Source: CAZTHC01 sp964613425 (lineage in GTDB: Bacteria; Bacillota; Clostridia; TANB77; CAG-508). From it: a stretch of DNA of 25,289 nt. The translations under genes were made by a program, and so were the position numbers. Below the pieces are notes generated by a model. The model did no database searches. It was not told where the DNA came from and saw nothing but the letters and a program-made list of their open reading frames with translations. The stretch lies in NCBI GenBank assembly GCA_964613425.1, contig CAZTHC010000010.1:1-25289 (forward strand), in the 5' to 3' direction. This document shows, one piece after another, positions 8,169 through 16,400 of this stretch. Positions within the stretch are counted from its first letter, which is position 1. The number at the start of each line of letters is the position of its first letter.

Positions 8169-10973
8169 TTATTTTATTATAGTTTTAATTGTCATTATTA
8201 TATCAATTGTATTTACTTTTCCATCTTTATTTAAATCTGCTGCTTTTAAATATACTCCATCTAATTTATTTAATTCTATAATATGTTTTATTTCCTTTAA
8301 TAAGTCTATTACTGTAACTTTTCCATCTCCATTTGCATCACCTTTTACTATTAAGTCATATTTTACTTCTTCAGCTACTGCCATCATTCCTGTTTTTAAT
8401 TCTTCAAAAACATCTAATGAATTTCCTTCTAGATCATACACAATAGGTAATTCTGTGAATTCTACATTGCTATATAAGTCATACACTGTACTTCCAACTT
8501 CTATATCATCTATTTGATAATCTTTATTTATATCATATATTGAAGAACTTAAGCTAAGATTATATTTATCATCATATACATCTTCAGAAGAAAAGGATTC
8601 TCCAACTATTCTTCTATATTCTTCTTCTATTCCTAAATCTTCTACTGTATATCCTGTAATTTTAGTAAATGTAACACTCTTTGACTTTGCATTCATCATT
8701 TCCTGTTCCGTAAATTCTTTAAATGGTTTTACTATAATTTCCAATTCATCTTCTGTTATTACTTCTTTTGGACTTACTTTATTCTTTGCGTCTTTATATG
8801 TTGCCTTTATTTTTATAGTGGTTTTTCCTCCACCGACTCCCGCCACCCAAAGCCAATTAGTCATTTCATCCTTTCCCTCATCATCTTTTGGTCTTTCTAT
8901 TACTGCAACACTTTCATTCACATTTATTGCTTCTATTTTATCTACTATCCATATAGCACCATTTTTGCCAGAAACTGAATAATGCGGAGTTATTCCAACA
9001 GTTCCTAATTGTCCTTGTAATACTGTTATAGGAGTCAGATCACTTTCTCCATAGTTGTTGTTTCCAAAAACTATCTCTATTTTATCTTCCCACACTTGAT
9101 TTGATACTTTTACATAGAAACATGTTTCGTATACACCATCTACATACATTTTAATTTTGACTCCTTCTGCTGGTGTTTCTGCTTTTGTAACAGTTTGTAT
9201 TTGATAATAATAACAAGTATACTCACCGCATCCTTTTGGCCATTGGAAAGGTATTCCTACATATGGTCTTCCTTCGTATTTTGATTCATCAAATATTCCA
9301 ACATATGCTGTTGCTAAATCCGGATTTTCTGATTTAAGAGTTATTACAGGTGCTACTGAATTATTCATACCCGCTTTAGGTGTTGCATACACAAACAATG
9401 TATCTGATTGTCCTATGTCTCTTTTATATAACGTTGAATTCTTAGCGCTTGTTCCAGATCCATCACAAAACTCAAGTTTTAAAAGCTCACTTGTTTTATT
9501 ACTTTCTGTTACAGTTTTCCTTTCTTCTGCTGTTAGTTCTTTGTCAGTAATTTCAACTGTTACAGTCATTTGTTCTCCAGTTTTACTTCTAGCTATTGTT
9601 ATATCGCAATTCCCTTGTTGTTCAATTTTAAACTCAAATTTTGTTCCGGCATTTGTTCTTGCTAAATATGCTCTCCTTGAAGATACAGATATTCCTTCTG
9701 TAGCTGTAATTGTTATTATATCTCCTACCTTTCTTTGAATTTTACTAAGATGTTTTACTTCTGTACCATCAATATATACTTTATATTCTGATATGCTTTG
9801 TGAATTTTCTTCTCCTGGAGTATCTGATCCACCTGGTATTGTTCCACTTGTTTGCACAGTTATTGTCAATTTAATCTTTTGCCCACCATCAGTTGTTGCT
9901 TGAACCCATGTTGTCCCACTGTTTTCTCCAGTAACATCTAAATACGCATTCTCAATTCCACCCTGTCCACTTGTCGTCACTACAGTACTATTTTCTCTTG
10001 TCCAATTAATTTTTTGATTTGACATAAGCCTTATTTTATCGTTTTTATTAATAGTTATACTACTATTTGATGAATATGTATTTCCATTGTTACAACTTAT
10101 CGTTAATGTTTTTTCTGACGTAGTTGTTTCCCCTGCCTTTTTAATGCCACAATTTATGCATATTCCTGTTGTACTATTCCATTGATGCGAACATTGTGCT
10201 TGGCATATACTACATTTTCCTGTTGTACTATTCCATNNNNNNNNNNNNNNNNNNNNNNNNNNNNNNNNNNNNNNNNNNNNNNNNNNNNNNNNNNNNNNNN
10301 NNNNNNNNNNNNNNNNNNNNNNNNNNNNNNNNNNNNCACATGTTGGTGCCGTATTTGCAATTTGACTCATTTGATGTGAACATACTGCTTGGCATATACT
10401 ACATTTTCCTGTTGTACTATTCCATGTATGATTTCCTGTTGCTGGAAGAGTTTTTATATCCTTAAATTTACAAATACCACAAGCGTATGTCGTTGTTCCT
10501 GCTTTTCCACATGTTGGTGCCGTATTTGCAATTTGACTCATTTGATGTGAACATACTGCTTGACATCTACTACATTTTCCTGTTGTACTATTCCATGTAT
10601 GATTTTCTGTTGCTGGTATTGATTTAATTGTCTTTACATATTTACATCTAATACAAGTTTGTGTTACGCTTCCAGCAGAACTACATGTAGCACTTTTTAT
10701 GACCTCCTGGCCAAATAAATGTCCTAGTGCTGGGCTAGTTACATAATCACTCGTTGCGTTTGGATGTTGTTTACATTTATAATGATATGATCCGGATGAT
10801 GTACATGTTGCTACCTTATCTACTATTTTCGTATACCCATGCGCCCCATGTGAACTCATGAAACTTGACATGCTTTCTGCATGTACTTCATTATTGTTTA
10901 ATATAAAGAATATACACATTAATACAAATGCTACAATTATTATTAAAAATTTTTTACGAATTCCCCTTTTCAT
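8169..10973 (-). CDS. Secreted dockerin protein with Cys-rich (zinc-ribbon-like) repeats and Ig-like regions
   Basis: Large exported protein that should dock on a cohesin. After the signal peptide (FLIIIVAFVLMCIFFILNN, ending VHA-ES) come repeats pairing CSHQ with CxxC and the recurrent WNSTTGKCSICQA, about 57 aa each. Next come Ig/BIG-like beta regions (LTISCNNGNTYSS...; VGDIITITATEG...), a long middle region of unknown function, and a C-terminal type-I dockerin with two calcium loops, DANGDGKVTVIDLL and DLNKDGKVNTIDII. I prefer the second ATG (10973), since AAAGGAG lies about 10 nt before it and nothing precedes the ATG at 10994. A 100-N gap cuts the repeats; both sides share one frame, but copy number is unknown. 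Ligand and enzymatic activity are not apparent. Confidence 0.85.
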   Translation of the reverse strand: MKRGIRKKFLIIIVAFVLMCIFFILNNNEVHAESMSSFMSSHGAHGYTKIVDKVATCTSSGSYHYKCKQHPNATSDYVTSPALGHLFGQEVIKSATCSSAGSVTQTCIRCKYVKTIKSIPATENHTWNSTTGKCSRCQAVCSHQMSQIANTAPTCGKAGTTTYACGICKFKDIKTLPATGNHTWNSTTGKCSICQAVCSHQMSQIANTAPTCXXXXXXXXXXXXXXXXXXXXXXXXXXXXXXXXXXWNSTTGKCSICQAQCSHQWNSTTGICINCGIKKAGETTTSEKTLTISCNNGNTYSSNSSITINKNDKIRLMSNQKINWTRENSTVVTTSGQGGIENAYLDVTGENSGTTWVQATTDGGQKIKLTITVQTSGTIPGGSDTPGEENSQSISEYKVYIDGTEVKHLSKIQRKVGDIITITATEGISVSSRRAYLARTNAGTKFEFKIEQQGNCDITIARSKTGEQMTVTVEITDKELTAEERKTVTESNKTSELLKLEFCDGSGTSAKNSTLYKRDIGQSDTLFVYATPKAGMNNSVAPVITLKSENPDLATAYVGIFDESKYEGRPYVGIPFQWPKGCGEYTCYYYQIQTVTKAETPAEGVKIKMYVDGVYETCFYVKVSNQVWEDKIEIVFGNNNYGESDLTPITVLQGQLGTVGITPHYSVSGKNGAIWIVDKIEAINVNESVAVIERPKDDEGKDEMTNWLWVAGVGGGKTTIKIKATYKDAKNKVSPKEVITEDELEIIVKPFKEFTEQEMMNAKSKSVTFTKITGYTVEDLGIEEEYRRIVGESFSSEDVYDDKYNLSLSSSIYDINKDYQIDDIEVGSTVYDLYSNVEFTELPIVYDLEGNSLDVFEELKTGMMAVAEEVKYDLIVKGDANGDGKVTVIDLLKEIKHIIELNKLDGVYLKAADLNKDGKVNTIDIIMTIKTIIK
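10237..10336. other. Assembly gap (100 N) inside the Cys-rich repeats
   Basis: The gap lies within near-identical tandem repeats. Completing the interrupted repeat would need 82 bp, which keeps frame (82 and 100 both leave 1 modulo 3). Any number of further 171-bp units would also fit, so 100 N is only a placeholder. Confidence 0.85.
10337..10678 (-). repeat. Tandem 171-bp coding repeat (57-aa Cys-rich unit)
   Basis: Units starting at 10337 and 10508 are almost identical over their first 105 bp, with only three differences. A partial third copy lies left of the gap (about 10190-10236), and a more diverged relative follows after 10678. Each unit encodes CSHQ, a PTC, a Y-x-C-x-x-C and a W-N-S-T-T-G-K-C-x-x-C motif. 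Confidence 0.85.
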
Positions 10974-11106
10974 AAAATTCAATCTCCTTTTCATTTATTC
11001 CATTCTTTACTCTCTCTTGTTATCTTACTTTTTCAAATTTTTTTACAATTGCTACAAAATTGATAAAGTATAGTAAGACCCAGAATGACAATATTGTATT
11101 AATATA

Positions 11107-11135
11107 ATATTAAATAAGTAGGTTTTAATAGTCAA
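11107..11135 (-). promoter_or_regulatory. Sigma-A-type promoter of the dockerin/Cys-repeat gene
   Basis: Minus-strand TTGACT (11135-11130), 17-bp spacer, TAATAT (11112-11107). It implies an AT-rich leader of about 125 nt before the ATG at 10973, in which I recognise no known riboswitch. Confidence 0.6.
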
Positions 11136-11166
11136 TATACTTTTTTTTGTCTATTTGTATATAACT

Positions 11167-11208
11167 TACGGAAGTCGTTGCAGACCATTTTTTTACATTT
11201 TTATTACA
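11167..11208. promoter_or_regulatory. Intergenic element: TACGGA plus TTACA direct repeats (copy 1)
   Basis: Plus-strand TACGGA (11167-11172), then TTACA at 11193 and 11204, exactly 11 bp apart, one helical turn. It lies upstream of the dockerin-gene promoter. Similar elements occur near 13387, 18345 and 25111. The spacing resembles direct-repeat sites of OmpR/PhoP-type regulators; function is unknown. Confidence 0.35.
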
Positions 11209-11228
11209 TTTTTCGGCAAAAAGCGAAG

Positions 11229-11261
11229 AAAAAAAGCTAAGGTTTGTTATTCCCTAGCTTT
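11229..11261 (-). terminator. Terminator of the papain-dockerin gene, overlapping its stop codon
   Basis: Minus-strand AAAGCTAGGG and CCTTAGCTTT form a 10-bp stem with one G-U pair and a 9-nt loop, followed by seven T. The TAG stop codon lies inside the 5' arm of the stem. Confidence 0.85.
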
Positions 11262-13173
11262 CTAATATTATTTTTATTACTCTTATAATATCTAACGCAT
11301 TTACTTTTCCATCACTATTTGTATCTGCAAGTTCAAATTTTTCTTCTGTTAATATCTCCGTTTCTAAAATATGCTTACATATTTTTATAATATCTAGCAT
11401 ATCTACAACACCGTTTTGGTTTACATCACCTTTTGGATATTTAGATGTGTCTGGTGGATTATCATCTGGTGGGTTATCTGGATTATCATCTGGTGGATTA
11501 TCATCTGATGGATTGTCCGGATTATCGTCTGGTGGGTTATCTGAATTATCATCTGATGGATTGTCCGGATTATCGTCTGGTGGGTTATCTGGATTATCAT
11601 CTGATGGGTTATCTGAATTATCATCTGATGGATTGTCCGGATTATCATCTGGTGGGTTATCTGGATTATCATCTGCTGGATTATCTTGTGTTTCTAGTGA
11701 ACTACTTGTAAATGCTTTTATGCAGAAATTGCCTTTTACATCTTCTGCTAAATCTCTCCATCCACTATTACCAATACTATATACGCTTTCTCCTTTATTT
11801 GCTGTAACGTTTTCTGAACTCTTAGCGCTTTCTACTGGTATTACTACGTTTTCCTTCTTTACTTTTAAATATACTACAAGTGTATCTCCGTGTAACTCAA
11901 TTGGATTAGTTAGCTTTACCGTATAAAACCCTGCTTTTTCATATAATTTATTTGACTGTATTAATATCTCTTTCCCATCTATTTGTGCTGTTATTTGAAC
12001 TTCTGTATTTTCGCGTATTGAAAAGCTAACCTGAGTTAAATACTTATCATTTGCGTCTATTTTAAATATGTTTCCAATTTTACATTCATTAGAACCATCA
12101 GAATGTATATTCCCCTCTAGAGGTCCATCTTTTTCATATTGATGTATTTTTTCATAATTAACATCTGAAACACTTGTTACTCCCAAACATAATTCTTCAA
12201 TATTAACATCTTCATATGAAATGTAAAAGCAACCATTGTCATATAGATTTTCTCCATGTGAATTTAATACAAGGTACGCACCTGGAGATGTTGGTCTATT
12301 ATTCTCATTAAAATTTGTAACTGCATAGTTATCGTCCCAACCAATTATTGTAACTGCATGGTCTGGTTTTGTACCTGCTACGCCACAATAATATGCTGTT
12401 GATGTTCCCATATTTTCTTGATTATTAAAATATTCTCCTTTACTTATACATGTTCGAGCAGATATTCCTCCATATTGAACAATATGTTCTTTTATTGAAT
12501 TTCTTACTTCTGCTAGTTCTTCTTTTGTATATTCCTTTTTTTCTTTAGAATTTACAACTTCATATTTGTATTTTACAACTCCATTTTCTTTTTCTTTATA
12601 AATAAATGGAAATACTACATAACTATCTATTTGTTTTGCAGTTTCTTTATTTTGTATTTCTGAAAGTTCAATTAAATCCATATTATTTTCAAAAGGCATA
12701 TCTTTTTCTAATACAGGTCCTATTCCAGCAGAATAATATTTAAATCCCATATATTGACTTCCGCCTGCTGTTACCTCTTTGACGCCGTCTTCATTAATTT
12801 GATTATTTTTGAAATATCTTGTAGCTGCATATGATAAAAATCTCTCTGAAAAATCTATACTTTCATTTTTCGTTAATAATAAATTTGTTTCTAATATCGA
12901 ATTTATAGAAAAAGTCCAACAGAAATTAGTGCTTTGTTGATCTTTCACTTTAATACTTATATATTCCCTTAAGTCAAATTTAGAATTTAGCGCTAATTTT
13001 TTTGAAAGGAGATTAATATCTGTATTTGCTGTTTCTCTTAAATTTGTGTTGCAATAACTAGAAGCACTGCTTTCGCATATGGTAAATTGATTATCATATG
13101 CAAGCGCAGAGCCAGAAAACAGTAGTATTAATATCAGTGCTAAACTAATTATGGCTAAACGTTTATTTTTCAT
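11254..13173 (-). CDS. Secreted papain-family (C1A) cysteine peptidase with lectin-like domain, D/N/P linker and dockerin
   Basis: Predicted extracellular protease. The 639 aa show a signal peptide (1-25, SALA-YD). A C1A catalytic domain (about 64-335) follows, with oxyanion Gln79 and Cys85 in KDQQSTNFCWTFS, His272 in PDHAVTIIGWD and Asn304 in LVLNSHGE. A lectin-like beta region typical of clostridial C1 peptidases spans about 340-490, then an acidic D/N/P/S repeat linker (497-575) and a C-terminal dockerin (580-639; GDVNQNGVVDMLDII and DTNSDGKVNALDII). The Trp after the catalytic Asn in papain (NSWG) is His306. There is no evident long inhibitory propeptide: only about 40 residues separate signal and catalytic domain. 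ATG 13173 follows AAGGAG. The dockerin suggests attachment to the neighbouring cohesin protein. Confidence 0.92.
   Translation of the reverse strand: MKNKRLAIISLALILILLFSGSALAYDNQFTICESSASSYCNTNLRETANTDINLLSKKLALNSKFDLREYISIKVKDQQSTNFCWTFSINSILETNLLLTKNESIDFSERFLSYAATRYFKNNQINEDGVKEVTAGGSQYMGFKYYSAGIGPVLEKDMPFENNMDLIELSEIQNKETAKQIDSYVVFPFIYKEKENGVVKYKYEVVNSKEKKEYTKEELAEVRNSIKEHIVQYGGISARTCISKGEYFNNQENMGTSTAYYCGVAGTKPDHAVTIIGWDDNYAVTNFNENNRPTSPGAYLVLNSHGENLYDNGCFYISYEDVNIEELCLGVTSVSDVNYEKIHQYEKDGPLEGNIHSDGSNECKIGNIFKIDANDKYLTQVSFSIRENTEVQITAQIDGKEILIQSNKLYEKAGFYTVKLTNPIELHGDTLVVYLKVKKENVVIPVESAKSSENVTANKGESVYSIGNSGWRDLAEDVKGNFCIKAFTSSSLETQDNPADDNPDNPPDDNPDNPSDDNSDNPSDDNPDNPPDDNPDNPSDDNSDNPPDDNPDNPSDDNPPDDNPDNPPDDNPPDTSKYPKGDVNQNGVVDMLDIIKICKHILETEILTEEKFELADTNSDGKVNALDIIRVIKIILES
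11449..11685 (-). repeat. 24-bp/48-bp minisatellite encoding the D/N/P/S linker
   Basis: Tandem 24-bp units encode D-N-P-D-N-P-[PS]-D, with occasional N-S variants and two 15-bp short units. Alternating TTGTCCGG and TTATCTG versions create a 48-bp higher-order repeat. All changes keep frame. Such arrays vary in length by slippage. Confidence 0.9.
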
Positions 13174-13214
13174 ATTTTCTCCTTATATTTTATTTTTTTT
13201 ATTTACTTGGTGAG

Positions 13215-13243
13215 TATATACAATACACCCCTACGATTTGCAA
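13215..13243 (-). promoter_or_regulatory. Candidate promoter of the papain-dockerin gene
   Basis: Minus-strand TTGCAA (13243-13238), 17-bp spacer, TATATA (13220-13215), about 42 bp before the ATG. A TATACT two bases further downstream is an alternative -10. Confidence 0.5.
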
Positions 13244-13331
13244 TGTAATTATTTATGTTGTTGAGGATCTTTAAGGATGCCGCCCACTACAGTTTATATT
13301 TATCTATAATTAATTATATATTATATTAAGA

Positions 13332-13370
13332 AGAAAAAAACAATAGCACTAAGCTTTTGCTTAGTGCTAT
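13332..13370 (-). terminator. Terminator downstream of the 1,614-aa surface-protein gene
   Basis: Perfect 12-bp stem ATAGCACTAAGC / GCTTAGTGCTAT with a 4-nt loop, followed on the minus strand by TG and seven T. It lies about 70 bp after the stop at 13442. Confidence 0.85.
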
Positions 13371-13386
13371 CGCTATTTTGTCGTAT

Positions 13387-13439
13387 TACGGATAGTCAAA
13401 TCATGTCATCTTTCTTCCGAATATTACATTTTTATAACA
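13387..13439. promoter_or_regulatory. Intergenic element: TACGGA plus TTACA/TAACA direct repeats (copy 2)
   Basis: TACGGA at 13387, then TTACA at 13424 and TAACA at 13435, 11 bp apart, between the stop of the 1,614-aa gene and its terminator. Bases 13421-13440 closely resemble the copy near 25145-25165. Confidence 0.35.
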
Positions 13440-13441
13440 TT

Positions 13442-16400
13442 TTATAAAACATATTTTTTTATTGCATAAATTCCACCAATTAACATTACTGAAGCTATTG
13501 CTATTAGAACATAATGTATTGAGCTTTCTCCTAAAGGTGGTAGTATAATAAGTACTTGTGCCATACCTGTATCTTTTTCTATGTTCTTGTCTGTGTATGG
13601 TACGTGGTTACCTGGTATAGACTCTGCATCTCTTCTTCCCGCTGTATTTGTTCTTTCTATTATCTCAGCTTCATTCTCGTATGTTAACATATCTGCTTCT
13701 GATTCTGCTGATATAACTTTTGAAAGTACCAATGTTACTTCTGGTGTTTCTTCTCCTGCTTTTAATTTTTTAAGTAATGGACTAGTGCTGCTTGCTTTTA
13801 TTATTGTGTATTTTCCTGTTTCTTCTCTAACTGCTTGTGCAGCCTCCATATTTTTAACTTCTAAGTCTGTAGCTATTTCCCAATTAGTATCATTATCTTC
13901 TAGTCTAAATACATAATTAGATTTTACATAGTCATATACTATTGTTGCACCTGTTGTTACTTCTTGTGCTGCTAAATCGTAATTAGCTAAATTATCTTTT
14001 TCTGAATAGTTTATTATTTTAAATTTGTATTTAACCTGAATTGTTGTTCCTTGCATTATTTCTTTATCTAAGTATGCTGAAATTGGTGCTGTTTTTACAT
14101 TGTTCCAGTTATTTAAGTTTGTTAATTGTCCTTCTTCAGTATCTATTAAAACTGTTCCATCAGATGCTATTATTTTAATTGCTGCAATTTCTTTTTGCAA
14201 TTCTAATACAGATTCTGGTCTTTTTACTAATCCCATATCTAAACTTGAAATACTATATTGGTCGCTTATTGCATTTTTGTCTGTCCAATATTTTACTAAT
14301 ACATATTTCTCATTTTCAATTTTCTTAACTTCAACTTCTCTAGAATTTAAATCTAAATCCACCCCATCAACTTCAAAATATGGTGTGTATGCTGTCATAA
14401 ATGTTTTAGATATAAATTCTTCACTGTCTGCTCTTCTTTCAGATAATAAAGTTCCATCTTTATAACCTATTTTTAAGAAATTATTGATAACTTCTTGTCT
14501 TCTTGTTGGGTCATCTTTTGCATCTGAATAGTTATTGTTTGATTGTTTTTCTATATCTAACATATTATTTAGTAATTCGCATTTACATGTTGTGGTTTTA
14601 TAGTCTTGACCATTGTATTTAATTATTCCGTCGTTATCTTCATCTGTAACACCATAAGTGAATTTAATATAATATTTTCCTGGGATATATCCTTTTAAAA
14701 CATATTGTCCATTTCCAGCTTTTTCTCCTGTTGCATTTATTTCACCTGTTTTAGTATTTATTTTTGCAATGTCTCCACCAGTTTTTAATTCTGCCCACGA
14801 ATAAACTTCTCCATTTTCTTTTTGCTCTATTAATTCTACTTTAATATTATTAATTGTTTCTTCATTTAAACGAATTCCATCAAAATTAATGTCATCCCAT
14901 GCAAATCCATCTAATACTCTTTCAGTATCAAATAAACTTAAATTAAATATTCCTGCATTATCTGTATCATCTTCATAATTATTAATTTTAATTTCGCTAT
15001 TTTCTACTGTAAATGTTGCATTTCCTGGTATAGAATCTATATCAATTTGTCCTGTTGCATTACCAGCATCATCTATTGTTGAATATGCTGTTATTTCTGC
15101 TACATTGAATTTATCTCCTAATATTACACTTCTGTCCGCTTCTTTATTTACTTCGAATTTAATATATGCCTCTACTGCTTCTCCTGGTTTTATTGAATTA
15201 TTCATTAATGTGCAATTGCTTGAATTTACATATAAAGTATTATAATTTCCAGCTGTTCCTGTGTGTCCATATGAACTTTGATTTGTATCTCCTAATACCA
15301 CTGTGTTTCCACCAATTGTTATTTCTCTAGGTGTAAGTGATTTATCATAATAATCTGCAAATTCTAAAATTTTTCCGTTTACAATTTCAGATTCATTTTT
15401 TAAAGTTATTTTATATGTAATAAATACTTTTAATTCATCATCTTCACTTGCTGTAACTTTTCCGTTGTAAGCGTCTATTCTGTAATTATAATCTGATGGA
15501 TAAACCTTTTGATAAATTTTTTCTTTGAAATACATTTTATCTTTACCCGCTATTACAGCTTCAAGTTCTTCTCCATCGCTATTTCTATATGTTAATAAAT
15601 TATAGTTGTTATCATAATAATAATTTCCTTCATCTGTTCTTACACTTATGTTAAAGTTCTCTATTGGAATATTTGCTGCTTTATTATATTCAAATCTTGT
15701 TTTTTGACCATTTATTATTAATTCAGCATCATATACTTCTTTTTCTAATGCAAAATCTGCCATATCTCTTTTCATTAAGCCTAAGTTGATTTGTAATAAA
15801 TGTGGATATGTTGGCACATAATTATCATTATAATCTTTAACTTCTATTCTTGAATAATCTGCTCCGTTTGTAGATATTCTAAATTTTTTTGTTAATGGAT
15901 ACGCTTTTCCTAAAGTTTTTAATGTAGATGCTGTCATTTTGAAATCATCTTTTACATATCCGTTAGCGTCTGTTGTTACTACTTTTAATTGCTTTACAGG
16001 ATTTTTTGTTCCTGCATCTTCTCCATATCCTGCATAATTAATTTCTATATTAGAATCTCCAGCCTTAGAATTATTTGCTCCACCAGCTTTAATTACATTA
16101 AATTTATTATTAAATGTTTGTCTGTCTGAAATATCTTCATCTGCTTTAGAATTATTTCTATATTTGCTTGCATTTGGATTTGCTATATATGCTTCAATTC
16201 TTGCTGCTCTAGAACTATTTGCGTTTGTATTTGTTCCATTTACTGTTGTTTCATCTGAAAGCAATTTTGTTGTTGTATAATTTAATCCATCGTATGTAAA
16301 ATCTACATAGTATTCACCTATTGGTAAATTTTCGAACTTGTATTTACCTTCTGAATCTGTATATGCTTCTTTTATTTTTTCATAACCTTGTGTATTAGGA

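Noticed and set aside
10155..10678. 171-bp repeats considered as a CRISPR or mobile element
   Set aside because: They are coding, in frame, with conserved Cys/Trp positions and no spacers, terminal repeats or transposase.
11449..11685. Repeat array considered as a CRISPR
   Set aside because: Units are contiguous 24-bp in-frame codons with no unique spacers, and no cas genes are nearby.
11447..11926. Gly/Leu/Ser-rich plus-strand repeat frame
   Set aside because: It is the antisense of the D/N/P linker repeat of the dockerin protease.
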